The position numbers and the translations under genes are program-made. This document shows, piece after piece, positions 8,450 to 17,527 of a stretch of DNA of 64,000 nucleotides. The notes under the pieces are model-generated. The model was given only the letters and a program-made list of their open reading frames with translations, ran no database searches and was not told the DNA's origin. The stretch is taken from NCBI GenBank assembly GCA_965204695.1, contig OZ242007.1, positions 1,798,001 to 1,862,000 of the forward strand. The letters are read 5' to 3'. This DNA is from JAHEKD01 sp965204695. GTDB taxonomy: Bacteria; Pseudomonadota; Gammaproteobacteria; Arenicellales; JAHEKD01. How positions within the stretch are numbered: position 1 is the first letter of the stretch; the number at the start of each line of letters is the position of its first letter.

Positions 8450-9970
8450 TCAGGCCACATTAGATGTTTGTGTTGGTAATGAAAACTCGAAATCCTTATC
8501 CAGAGGGTAAATCGGGCGGGCCAAATTTTCAAATGGAAAAACACTGTAATCCGAGCTGCAAACACCTGGCCCGGCAACCAATAAAATTTTCTTAGCAATG
8601 GCTTGAAATCCTGCGCGAAAATGTTGACGCGATTTCAGCAATAAATAACGTTTAGCTAATGGATCAATGCCCATATTGGTAAAGAAACCAAGATCGGCCG
8701 GTTCAGTTCGTCGTTCACTGATAATGATTTCCATGGACCCGATTTCAAACACTGCGCTGCGCCCCAGATCAACCATAAAGCCCGTCATCATCGGGCCGGT
8801 AATTTCGAACTTGAGGTTTTTCAAACACTTAACTCGACCTTTCAGCTCCAGCGGTTGTGCCGGCAAACCAAGTGAAGGTGTTGGAGTTTTGCCACCTATA
8901 TCTAGCGTTACTGTCGCACCTTCTCCTATTTCCCACAATAAATCCACTGCTTGCGGGTCAGCTATTGGAGCAACGGCGACATTTTCCAATTCCTGGCGCA
9001 ATACTTCTGCAATCACCGACATATTATCGTGTGAACCTCCGGCACCGGCATTATCACCGTGGTCAGCCAAAACAATGGGCCCCTCATTTAAGGTTTTTGC
9101 ATAAGCAATTGTAGCTGCCATGGGTTCAGGATCATAAACAAACTCTTGTCGTGAATCCCAAGCCATTGAAATCAACTCATCAACTAAATGGCTATGCTTG
9201 TTATTGTTTTCATCAACCACAGCGACAGCGCTCAAGCTGACGTGGGGAATATCTGATAGGGGAAATCCTCCAAATACACTTGCTGCTAACACCTCGCCAG
9301 ATGCTTCACTGGCAATTGCTTTATCCATTATAGGCTTCATGGGAGCCTGGGCAGGCGTTTGCTTGATCATGTGAGTCATCATCGGTGCTTTGGCCCAGAC
9401 TGTTTTGGGTTTGATTTCACCAGCCAATGTTCGCAACAATAACTTTCCGGCCCGCATTCCACATTCATACATGTCGACATGCGGATAGGTTAGATAACCG
9501 GTAACTATATCGGCGTTGTTACAAATCTCATCGGTAATATTTGCGTGGAAATCCAATGCAACAGCTATAGAAACAACCGGGTCAATCTGCCTGATTCGCT
9601 TAAGTAACTCACCTTCTCCATCAAATTGACTTTTAGTAACCATAGCCCCGTGTAAATCCAGCAAAACACCATCACAACCCTGGGCAACCGCATCACAAAT
9701 CTGTTTAGACATTTGTTCAAAAGCATCATCTTCTACAGCCGCACTGGGTTCAGCATAAGCCGCTATTGGTACAATAAAATCAATCCCCTCAGATAGAAGT
9801 AAATCGATATAAGCACCTATCGCCATTTGTGTGCCTTTGAAAAACTCAATTGCCTTAGTGCCCGAAAGAAGTTCTTTTGATCCCAGTGGTTCTGCAAAAG
9901 CATGACGTGGCGTTTTAATATTTGAAAAGGTATTGGTTTCATGCTGCATAATCGCGACAACAATTTTCAT
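8450..9970 (-). CDS. M81 family metallopeptidase (MlrC-like), copy 2
   Basis: A 506-residue cytoplasmic M81 metallopeptidase. Motifs in order: IMQHETNTF (7-15), LLDLHGAMV (about 102-110), VALDFHANIT (about 138-147), YLTYPHVDMYECGMRAGKLL (about 158-177) and LADHGDNAGAGGSHDN (about 307-322). It is clearly paralogous to the adjacent downstream gene but diverged throughout, so the duplication is old. It is the first enzyme gene after the binding-protein gene, across a 337-base gap filled with repeats, and may have its own promoter there. Function by context: hydrolysis of a peptide or amide taken up by the cell. The substrate cannot be named from sequence. Confidence 0.9.
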   Translation of the reverse strand: MKIVVAIMQHETNTFSNIKTPRHAFAEPLGSKELLSGTKAIEFFKGTQMAIGAYIDLLLSEGIDFIVPIAAYAEPSAAVEDDAFEQMSKQICDAVAQGCDGVLLDLHGAMVTKSQFDGEGELLKRIRQIDPVVSIAVALDFHANITDEICNNADIVTGYLTYPHVDMYECGMRAGKLLLRTLAGEIKPKTVWAKAPMMTHMIKQTPAQAPMKPIMDKAIASEASGEVLAASVFGGFPLSDIPHVSLSAVAVVDENNNKHSHLVDELISMAWDSRQEFVYDPEPMAATIAYAKTLNEGPIVLADHGDNAGAGGSHDNMSVIAEVLRQELENVAVAPIADPQAVDLLWEIGEGATVTLDIGGKTPTPSLGLPAQPLELKGRVKCLKNLKFEITGPMMTGFMVDLGRSAVFEIGSMEIIISERRTEPADLGFFTNMGIDPLAKRYLLLKSRQHFRAGFQAIAKKILLVAGPGVCSSDYSVFPFENLARPIYPLDKDFEFSLPTQTSNVA

Positions 9971-10307
9971 ATTAAATGTCCCTATTTCATTTTATCAGCA
10001 GTCAGTCCATGGAGATTCCTCGACGTTGCTTTTATACCCGGATGGGTGCGGAATGACATAAGAATAACTGTCATCCTGAGTCCCATTCGGGGATAAAAGT
10101 GAAGCGACCCTCACAAGCAAGCATAAACGTGAGGATCTCTTAATAGCTGTTCGGGTCCAGTGTCATCCTGAGTCCCATTCGAGGATAAACTCCACCGAAG
10201 GATCTCCCAATCACTGTTCGGGCATTGATTAAAGAACCAGCTTCGTTTGAATCAGTAACTTAATCATGGAGATTCCTCGGCAAGCTCGGAATGACAATGC
10301 TGTTGTT
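9971..10307. repeat. Gap with dispersed 'gtcatcctgag' repeats
   Basis: A non-coding stretch between an M81 gene and the binding-protein gene. It contains a 21-base direct repeat (10069-10089 and 10161-10181) reading TGTCATCCTGAGTCCCATTC plus one G, each followed by G(G/A)GGATAAA. A second pair, CATGGAGATTCCTCG, lies at about 10008-10022 and 10264-10278, the latter continuing into an inverted GGAATGACA. Related fragments occur at 46620-46750 and 49080-49130. Such short mobile-looking repeats are common in gammaproteobacterial intergenic DNA. No gene is seen. Confidence 0.75.
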
Positions 10308-11906
10308 CTAAGCCACCCACCAACGCTCAAGCATGCGCCGCCCATCGGTTGGTCGAATCCAGGATAGTTCACCATGCCCTACTTTATCGTTTCGTGCCAT
10401 CACAGAATTAGCAAACATCGGGGCGACAACACCACCCTCATCACGCACTAGTATTTGCATCTCGCGATACATTTCAGCACGTTTTGCCTCATCCAGCTCC
10501 GCACGGGACTGGACCAACAATTTTTCAAATTGCTCATTACTCCAGAAAGTATCATTCCACGCAGCTCCGGTTGAATAGCCGGTGGTAAACATCGCATCTT
10601 CGGTGCTATAACCACCCCAGTAACTGGCTGCCCAGGGTTTTTTCATCCATACATCCGACCAGTAACCATCGTTGGATTCGCGAATAACATTTATATTAAT
10701 ACCCGCCTTGGCCGCTGAAGCCTGGTAAAGCTGAACAGCGTCCACAGCACCTGCAAAAGCAGAGTCTGCTGCACTAAGGTCAACGCTTAAATCAGACAAC
10801 CCCGCCTCTTTCAGATGGAACTTAGCCTTATCCGGATCATACGATGTTTGTTCTATATCGGCTGCATAATAGCGATAAGATGGGCCGATTGGATTATCAT
10901 TGCCGACAACACCATGGCCCTGGAGTATTTTTTCCACCATTTCTTCTCGATTAATCGCATATTTCAGTGCTTTGCGCACATCGACATTGTCAAATGGCGC
11001 CACATTTGTCGCCATTGGAAAGGTGTAGTGGAGAGGGCCGGCACCTTCGAGAATTGTTATGGCCGGATTACGTGCTAACAACTCCACCGTCTTTAAATCA
11101 ACCTGATCGATAACATGTACCTCACCAGTAATCAAAGCGGACGAGCGAGCTGCTGGATCAGTTATGGTTAATAATTCAATGGTATCAGCATGCGCATGTC
11201 CTTCTTTCCAATAGTTAGGATTGCGCTCAAAATCAATTCGAACACCTGGGTCATAATTTTTGATTTTATAAGGACCCGAGCCACCACCCTGCCAGTCAAT
11301 AGCATTATCTTTTGCTGGATAAACAGTAAAAAATGCTTCGTTAAAATTAAATGGGAAATCTGCATTGCCCCCAGATAATTCAATGATGAGCGTTTCAGGT
11401 CCATCTGCTCTGAGCTCCGTTACACCAGCCATCACCGGTTTGCCGGCAGATTTTGATTCTTCACCACGATGGTAATTGATTGATGCAATTACATCATCAA
11501 TGGTCATGGTTTTACCATTGTGAAATTCAACATCCTGACGGATTTTGAATACCCAGGTTTTGGCATCTGCGGATGCCTCCCAACTACTTGCCAAAGATGG
11601 GATTAATGTGCCATCAGGAGCAACCTCGGTCAGTGTGTTACCCACTCCATGCACGGCTACCCACTGCAGGCCATTCTCTATCGTAGCAGGGTCTAGCGTA
11701 TCTGAGGTATTTCCATGCGCCATGGCTACTTTCATGTGACCACCTTTTTGGGGTGTTGCTGCCAACACTTGTTCGATACCTGAAATTGAAAACAGTCCCG
11801 CTCCGACTAAAGCCGATGACCGCGCGATGAACTGACGACGGGATAAACCGCCGTTTTGGAAATCGTTGATTAGTTTAAATGCTTGCTTACTTGGTAATTT
11901 GATCAT
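10308..11906 (-). CDS. Peptide-type ABC substrate-binding protein (Tat-exported)
   Basis: A 532-residue family 5 extracellular solute-binding protein (DppA/OppA type). A twin-arginine signal is visible: LSRRQFIARSSALVGAGLF (twin Arg at 23-24), with a likely cleavage site after VLAA near residue 50. Family features include DVEFHNGKTMTIDDVIASI, GSGPYKIKNYDPG and YAINREEMVEKIL. It should deliver an oligopeptide, amino-acid conjugate or related solute to an inner-membrane permease. No permease or ATPase gene of the Dpp/Opp type lies beside it, which is unusual. It is divergent from an HTH regulator and is followed by two M81 peptidases, so its ligand is probably the substrate of that cluster. Confidence 0.92.
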   Translation of the reverse strand: MIKLPSKQAFKLINDFQNGGLSRRQFIARSSALVGAGLFSISGIEQVLAATPQKGGHMKVAMAHGNTSDTLDPATIENGLQWVAVHGVGNTLTEVAPDGTLIPSLASSWEASADAKTWVFKIRQDVEFHNGKTMTIDDVIASINYHRGEESKSAGKPVMAGVTELRADGPETLIIELSGGNADFPFNFNEAFFTVYPAKDNAIDWQGGGSGPYKIKNYDPGVRIDFERNPNYWKEGHAHADTIELLTITDPAARSSALITGEVHVIDQVDLKTVELLARNPAITILEGAGPLHYTFPMATNVAPFDNVDVRKALKYAINREEMVEKILQGHGVVGNDNPIGPSYRYYAADIEQTSYDPDKAKFHLKEAGLSDLSVDLSAADSAFAGAVDAVQLYQASAAKAGININVIRESNDGYWSDVWMKKPWAASYWGGYSTEDAMFTTGYSTGAAWNDTFWSNEQFEKLLVQSRAELDEAKRAEMYREMQILVRDEGGVVAPMFANSVMARNDKVGHGELSWIRPTDGRRMLERWWVA

Positions 11907-12033
11907 GATTTACTCCTTTGAATATTTAAATCCTCTGTGATGGGTTATGTGTCACCATCTATCACTCGACACATCGTCACTGGCTACTTTTTTATTTTGC
12001 ACCAGTGTTTAGGCGTTAACAATTTCTCAAAAT

Positions 12034-12061
12034 TAGCTTAAACTGACGCTACTTTAAGCTA
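12034..12061. promoter_or_regulatory. Palindrome at regulator start (candidate operator)
   Basis: A perfect inverted repeat TAGCTTAAA-N10-TTTAAGCTA ends three bases before the ATG of the HTH regulator at 12065, where its ribosome-binding site would lie. The position suits autoregulation by the protein it precedes. It also lies in the 158-base divergent region shared with the binding-protein cluster. The symmetry is seen directly; binding is inferred. Confidence 0.55.
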
Positions 12062-12064
12062 CTT

Positions 12065-12898
12065 ATGCTCAATTTTGCTCAAGTGACTGGTAATAATTTC
12101 ACTCGGAATTTACGTTTCCTTTGCAGTAAACATGCTTCAATTTCTGAAGTTTGCCGAAATATCGGAATTAATCGACAACAGTTTAATAAATATTTGAGCG
12201 GTGCTTCCCGGCCTTCTCAAAGAAATTTAAATCGTATTTGTGATTTTTTCCGGGTTAGTGAAGCTGAATTAGTTTCGGATTCAAAATCATTTATCGCCAA
12301 ATACGGCCAAGGGAGGGATTTTATTTTCGAACAACAATTCGAATCTTTATTTCCGTCTTCAAACACAGATCTGAGACGATATATGGGTTATTACTTTAGT
12401 TATTTTTACTCATTAACCTATCCGGGAAAAGTAATTCGATCCTTAGTACTTATCTATGAACTAAAAAACCGGACTTTCACTAAGGCTATTGAGCGTATTC
12501 AGGGCCGTAAGGGTGATGCACCTGAGGAAAAATTTATTAATAAATACACCGGCATAGTTGCCTATGCCAGCAATCGAATTTTCATCATGGAAAGAGATAT
12601 GCTGTGGGGCAATTCTTTCAATATGACAATCCTGTATCCAACTTATCAAAGTCATATTAAATACTTACACGGCTTGACTGTTGGCTGCCCGACTTTAGGC
12701 CGGATACCAAGTTGTGCGAGAATTGCTTATGCTTATCTGGGTAAAAATATAAATAAAAAAAACGTGTTAGGTCAGTGTGGTTTATTTGATAAGAATGACC
12801 CGGACCTACCGGACTCAGTTATTGAGTTGATTGATAACAGTAAAAACCCTGATGATTATACTTTTCAGGCCTTCAATCCGGGCCTGATTCTGGATTAA
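12065..12898 (+). CDS. Helix-turn-helix (XRE-like) transcriptional regulator
   Basis: A 277-residue protein with an N-terminal lambda-repressor-like HTH (about residues 15-75: ISEVCRNIGINRQQFNKYLSG, then a second helix pair ending in FFRVSEAELV). A C-terminal domain of about 190 residues without a recognised signature follows, possibly a ligand or oligomerisation domain. It is divergent from the binding-protein/M81/flavoprotein cluster, so it is the likely local regulator. The chosen ATG has no clear Shine-Dalgarno and lies just after a perfect palindrome. No membrane segment is seen. Confidence 0.8.
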   Translation: MLNFAQVTGNNFTRNLRFLCSKHASISEVCRNIGINRQQFNKYLSGASRPSQRNLNRICDFFRVSEAELVSDSKSFIAKYGQGRDFIFEQQFESLFPSSNTDLRRYMGYYFSYFYSLTYPGKVIRSLVLIYELKNRTFTKAIERIQGRKGDAPEEKFINKYTGIVAYASNRIFIMERDMLWGNSFNMTILYPTYQSHIKYLHGLTVGCPTLGRIPSCARIAYAYLGKNINKKNVLGQCGLFDKNDPDLPDSVIELIDNSKNPDDYTFQAFNPGLILD

Positions 12899-13142
12899 CT
12901 GCTTTATAATCTAACGACTCAATTTTTAAAGCTTACTAAGGCCATGACAGATAATTCAAGTAAAGGGAGTGTTTATGGGTAATGAAATCAGGAACCAATC
13001 AATTTGATCAACTTAAATAAACAATCCTTGAGCAGCGTCGACATGAACTCCTTCAAATCACGGTTGTCCCATTATCTATGGGTTCAGTCACATATTTAGA
13101 CTGGCTAGATCAGAGTATTAATAAATAACTTTTTCTGACATT

Positions 13143-15320
13143 ATGTACAATTTCAACCTCATTGCTTTGTTATTTATGTTGTTTTCTACATTGGCCATGG
13201 CTAATGAGGAAGAGTTATTACCGCCAGAGCAGGCTTTTGCATTATCCACCGCGTTGACCAGCGATAATCAGATTGATTTGAACTGGAATATTGCAGATGG
13301 CTATTACTTGTATAAACAAAAACTTAAGTTGGATTTAAATGGTCAAGTCATTGATTATTCAGAGCTTGAATTGCCAGAAGGCAGCCCGATTGAAGACCCG
13401 CTGTTTGGATTGGTTAATATTTATAAAAACCAACTTAAATTTTCTGTTACCAATCCAAATACAACCTTATCGGCAAATCTCAAAGTCAATTATCAGGGCT
13501 GTTATGAACCACTGGGAATTTGCTATCCCCCCCAAACCGAAAGTTTTAATCTGATTGCACAAGCTCAAGCAGCGACATCCAGCTCTGTGGCAAAAACCGG
13601 TATTTTTTCCCAAGGTGATGTATTCACTGTTAACACTGAAGACGAATTTTTACCGGTTGATGAAGCATTCCAATTTATCGTGACCAAAACAGACACCAAT
13701 CGGATTGTTGCTAACTTTGAAGCGGCACAAGGTTATTACCTCTACAAACCGCATATCAAATTTAATTCAGAAACCCCCCAAATCGTGCTTAGTGAGATCG
13801 AATATCCAAAGGGTATAGTCAAAGATGATCCGCATTTTGGTGAGATAGAAGTTTATTATGGTAATGCGACAATTCCGATCAACTTAGCCAGGCTTGCAAA
13901 GACTAACGATTTAAACCTGATCGCTGAATATCAGGGTTGTGCTGAGGACGGAATTTGTTACCAACCACAAACCCGAAACATAGCGCTTACTCTTGCCGAT
14001 TATGAGGGCCCTTTCCCTGAGAGTCCTTCAGCAAAGCCGAGTGGTCAGGCTGACAAAAGTTTATTCTGGTATTTATTAGCTGCTTTTGGCGGCGGACTAT
14101 TATTAACATTCACTCCTTGTGTACTACCGATGATTCCGATCCTCTCAGGTATCATCATGGCAGAACGGGGTAAAGGTGGTTTACATCACTCAGGATTGTT
14201 ATCCTTGATTTATGTGTTGGGTACAGCGGTCAGTTATAGCCTTATTGGAGCTGTGGCCGGCGCCAGCGGTGAACAATTACAGGCCTATTTTCAAACACCT
14301 TGGGCAATTGGCTTTTTAAGTGTACTTTTAGTCGTTATGGCTTTGTCTATGTTTGGTTTTTTTAAATTACAAGTTCCTGCTTTTATGCAAACCAGCCTGT
14401 CTGGCCATAGCCAAAAGTTGGCCAGTGGCGGAGCGATTTCCATCTTTGCCATGGGACTGATCTCGGCTCTAATTGTCGGTGCCTGCGTTTCACCATTATT
14501 GATCTCAACATTGAGTATCGCCATTGCTAAAGGCAGTGCATTACTTGGTGCCGCTTTGATGTTTTGTATGGCTATGGGTATGGGGCTGGCGCTGATTTCC
14601 TTCGGTTTTGGGTTCGGCCATTTGATGCCCAGGGCTGGTGCCTGGATGGAAGATATCAATAAGATTATTGGCTTTTTATTACTAGCAGTGGCGATTTACT
14701 TGCTCAGTTTTATTGCGTCTGTCCCGGTTTTATTCTTGTGGAGTTTATTGTTGATTGCTGGCGCAGTATTTCTGTTTAGCAAATCATTTAATAAAAGCCT
14801 TAATATGCTGGCCAAAACAGCAGCCGTCGTCAGCTTAGTGTGGGGAATAATGGCATTCATTGGTGGCTTAAACGGCTATCGTGATATTATGAATCCGCTG
14901 CCAATTAAACAATTAATTGCGGGTGATGCTAATCAAATCCAGATAAAAGCCGATTTGTTTACGGTTGTAACCAACAACGATGAAGTCGACGCCCTTTTTG
15001 CGAAAGCACGAGCTGAAAATAAATACGTTATGCTTGATTATTATGCTGACTGGTGCCTGGATTGTTTACGTATGGACGGCACAACTTTTAAAGACCCCAG
15101 CATTGCCACTTTGCTTGATGAAAAATTTATCAGCGTTAAAGTTGATGTCACCGACGCCTCTAATGACGCGGTAAAATCTGTAAAAAAGCGCTTTAATGTT
15201 TTCGGTCCACCCGCCACTTTGTTTTTTAGTGCCGATGGTACTGAATTTAGTGACTTAAAGTTTTATGGTTATCGCGACAGTGACGAATTTATGCAAATCC
15301 TGAAACTTGTTACAGGATAA
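13143..15320 (+). CDS. dsbD: Thiol:disulfide interchange protein DsbD with duplicated N-terminal domain
   Basis: A 725-residue inner-membrane reductase that carries electrons from cytoplasmic thioredoxin to periplasmic partners. It has a signal peptide (1-20, cut after AMA). Two successive DsbD-alpha domains follow: domain 1 with the pair C120/C127 (YQGCYEPLGICYPPQT) and domain 2 with C266/C272 (YQGCAEDGICYQPQT). Next is an eight-helix membrane domain (about 305-610) with C326 in TFTPCVLPMIP and a second Cys in IVGACVSPL. The C-terminal thioredoxin domain has WCLDC. Classical DsbD has a single alpha domain and is about 565 residues long, which explains the extra length. The TlpA-like gene starts five bases after the stop, so the two are co-transcribed and probable partners. 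Confidence 0.93.
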   Translation: MYNFNLIALLFMLFSTLAMANEEELLPPEQAFALSTALTSDNQIDLNWNIADGYYLYKQKLKLDLNGQVIDYSELELPEGSPIEDPLFGLVNIYKNQLKFSVTNPNTTLSANLKVNYQGCYEPLGICYPPQTESFNLIAQAQAATSSSVAKTGIFSQGDVFTVNTEDEFLPVDEAFQFIVTKTDTNRIVANFEAAQGYYLYKPHIKFNSETPQIVLSEIEYPKGIVKDDPHFGEIEVYYGNATIPINLARLAKTNDLNLIAEYQGCAEDGICYQPQTRNIALTLADYEGPFPESPSAKPSGQADKSLFWYLLAAFGGGLLLTFTPCVLPMIPILSGIIMAERGKGGLHHSGLLSLIYVLGTAVSYSLIGAVAGASGEQLQAYFQTPWAIGFLSVLLVVMALSMFGFFKLQVPAFMQTSLSGHSQKLASGGAISIFAMGLISALIVGACVSPLLISTLSIAIAKGSALLGAALMFCMAMGMGLALISFGFGFGHLMPRAGAWMEDINKIIGFLLLAVAIYLLSFIASVPVLFLWSLLLIAGAVFLFSKSFNKSLNMLAKTAAVVSLVWGIMAFIGGLNGYRDIMNPLPIKQLIAGDANQIQIKADLFTVVTNNDEVDALFAKARAENKYVMLDYYADWCLDCLRMDGTTFKDPSIATLLDEKFISVKVDVTDASNDAVKSVKKRFNVFGPPATLFFSADGTEFSDLKFYGYRDSDEFMQILKLVTG

Positions 15321-15324
15321 CTCA

Positions 15325-15849
15325 ATGCCAATTACTAAACTTATTTCCTGGATACTGATTGCGATCATTGGTGCCGTTGCACTATATGCCGGCGTGTTTT
15401 TCGCTAAAAAGCAGTTTAACGCTGAGCAAATTCCAAAAGATGCGATTCGACTTTCGCTCAAAGATTATCTAGGAAATGAACAACCTCATGAACAATGGCA
15501 AGATAAAGTTCTGTTGATCAATTTTTGGGCAACCTGGTGTACACCCTGCCGGGAGGAAATGCCAATGTTGGCTGATTTTCAAGATCGCTACCGAGAGCAG
15601 GGTTTGCAAATAATCGGCATTGCCATTGACGATCCGGAACCGGTACAGCGTTTTGCCGACAGTATGGATATTAATTATCCACTGCTTATGTCTGACGAAA
15701 CCACGCCGGATTTGATGTACAAGTACAACGAGATTGGAGCGATTCCTTTCAGTTTAATCACAGACCGGCGCGGTATTGTAGCCGAAACCAAACTCGGTGT
15801 ATTTACCGCTGATGAACTTCAATCAATGATCGAACCTCTGTTAAACTGA
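15325..15849 (+). CDS. TlpA-like periplasmic thioredoxin
   Basis: A membrane-anchored or exported thioredoxin-fold protein. The ATG at 15325 is preferred over a TTG at 15307 because AGGA lies just upstream and the TTG would sit inside dsbD. An N-terminal hydrophobic segment (about residues 5-25) anchors it. The redox site is WATWCTPCREEMPML, the WCxPC form of TlpA/ResA/CcmG-type reductases. A cis-Pro is likely in GAIPFSLITDRRG. It probably receives electrons from DsbD, encoded immediately upstream, and reduces periplasmic disulfides, for example in cytochrome maturation. The exact client is not shown. Confidence 0.9.
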   Translation: MPITKLISWILIAIIGAVALYAGVFFAKKQFNAEQIPKDAIRLSLKDYLGNEQPHEQWQDKVLLINFWATWCTPCREEMPMLADFQDRYREQGLQIIGIAIDDPEPVQRFADSMDINYPLLMSDETTPDLMYKYNEIGAIPFSLITDRRGIVAETKLGVFTADELQSMIEPLLN

Positions 15850-15874
15850 GTACAGTTAAAATTATAAGTATTCG

Positions 15875-17527
15875 TTGGTTTCTCGTTATTTAATTAATCG
15901 GCTTCGCTCAATTACTGCGCTGATTATGTTCGCTTATGTGTTTATTCATCTTGGTAACCACATTCTCGGTCTGATTGGCATTGAAGCAATGGAGGCCGTG
16001 CGTAGTGTCTTCACCAGAGTTATTCGCAATCCCATCGGCACAGTGATTCTGGGCTCGAGCATCATTATTCATTTCTTTATTGCCATGCGAGCACTTTATC
16101 AAAAGCCTTTTTTGCATTTACAACGCTGGCAACAGTTGCAGATTCTAAGTGGTATCGCCATGATTCTATTGCTGATTCCGCATATGGTTCCTGTGCGCGG
16201 TTATTATCATGGTTTTGAAGTCGACACTACTTATCCGTTGATTTTGCAAAAAATATGGCTGGATATCGGTGACCTGATTGGGCAATTTGCCTTAGTTATC
16301 GTAGCCTGGTTTCATATTTGCCTTGGAATGCACTACTGGCTTAATACTAAGTCCTGGTATCGAAAAAATCTGTACTGGCTATATGCCTTGGCGATATTAT
16401 GGCCGACACTTGCTTTGATTGGTTTTGTTCAATCCGGCTATGAAGCCTTCGATTATGATGTGCCGGAGCTGGACAACCCTGAAATTTCACAACTGATCTA
16501 TACTATAAAAATCAGCTTGTTGTGGTTCGTAGTAGCGTGCAGTGTCTTGATGTTACTTCTCAAACGATTACGCCGAAGGTTAGTTCATCGAAACAATAAT
16601 TGCGATCTAATGATCACTGACAAAAATATCAAGGCCACACCCGGGCACACAATTCTTAACGTTCTTAGATTTGCTGACTTACAACATCCCTCCGTATGTG
16701 GCGGGCGGGCCAGATGTACTACTTGCCGTGTACGAGTCGACCATGGAATGGAAAATTTAACTGCAATTGGCGAACTTGAGAAACTGGCTTTGACACGCAT
16801 CAAGGCTCCACCAACAGTCAGATTGGCCTGTCAGGCTGTTGTCAGTGGGGATGTTAGCGTGACGCCCTTATTACCCGCTGATGCGAACATGGAATTAGCA
16901 CAACCTAAAGGTGGAATAAGCGGGGAGGAAAGAGCTGTAGTAGCCATGTTTGTAGACCTGCGCGGATCAACCCAATTAGCAGAACATAAACTTCCCTATG
17001 ACGTACTATTCATTCTGAATCAGTTCTTTGTCGAAATGTCCAAATCTTTACACCAGACTAATGGGCATTATGCACAATTCGCTGGTGATGGCTTGATGGC
17101 CTTATACGGTATTGAAAGCGACTTGAAAACAGCGTGTAAAGAGGCCCTTTATGGTGCTGTTGATATGGTTAAACGTTTGGATGAGTTAAATAAAAAAATG
17201 CAAGGTGATCTGGAGCTGCCCCTTAAAATGGGAATCGGTTTACATTGTGGTGAAGCCATTGTTGGTAGCATGGGGCCACCCAAATCACCTAACTATTCTG
17301 CAATTGGCGCCAATATCAATATTGCAGCCCGGCTTGAAGCTCAAACTAAGAACCTGGCCTGCAAAGCGATCATTTCCGAAGACTTTCTCATCGAATCAGG
17401 CATCAAGCTTAATGATTTAAATTACGTCCGAATATCAATTCGAGGTCGGGAAAGTGAAATGAATGTTTATCCAATTACTGATAAACAACAATTAACTGAT
17501 CTCATCAGTTTGATTCAGCATGATTAA
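15875..17527 (+). CDS. Membrane/2Fe-2S ferredoxin/adenylate cyclase fusion
   Basis: A 550-residue signalling protein with three parts. Residues 1-235 hold about six membrane helices rich in His (HLGNH, IIIHFF, WFHICLGMHYW), resembling the haem b-binding anchors of succinate dehydrogenase. Residues 240-335 are a plant-type 2Fe-2S ferredoxin with C275, C281, C284 and C319. Residues 350-520 are a class III nucleotide cyclase with VDLRGST (D361) and FAGDG (D405), the two metal-binding Asp. The architecture suggests cAMP synthesis controlled by electron flow or quinone state. The start is a TTG at 15875, chosen because the RLRSITAL segment belongs to the family N-terminus. It lies 25 bases after tlpA and overlaps the next gene by 8 bases. 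Confidence 0.9.
   Translation: MVSRYLINRLRSITALIMFAYVFIHLGNHILGLIGIEAMEAVRSVFTRVIRNPIGTVILGSSIIIHFFIAMRALYQKPFLHLQRWQQLQILSGIAMILLLIPHMVPVRGYYHGFEVDTTYPLILQKIWLDIGDLIGQFALVIVAWFHICLGMHYWLNTKSWYRKNLYWLYALAILWPTLALIGFVQSGYEAFDYDVPELDNPEISQLIYTIKISLLWFVVACSVLMLLLKRLRRRLVHRNNNCDLMITDKNIKATPGHTILNVLRFADLQHPSVCGGRARCTTCRVRVDHGMENLTAIGELEKLALTRIKAPPTVRLACQAVVSGDVSVTPLLPADANMELAQPKGGISGEERAVVAMFVDLRGSTQLAEHKLPYDVLFILNQFFVEMSKSLHQTNGHYAQFAGDGLMALYGIESDLKTACKEALYGAVDMVKRLDELNKKMQGDLELPLKMGIGLHCGEAIVGSMGPPKSPNYSAIGANINIAARLEAQTKNLACKAIISEDFLIESGIKLNDLNYVRISIRGRESEMNVYPITDKQQLTDLISLIQHD

Noticed and set aside
12945..13140. Possible small gene between the HTH regulator and dsbD
   Set aside because: Open frames are very short and broken by stops; no ribosome-binding site or known motif is seen.
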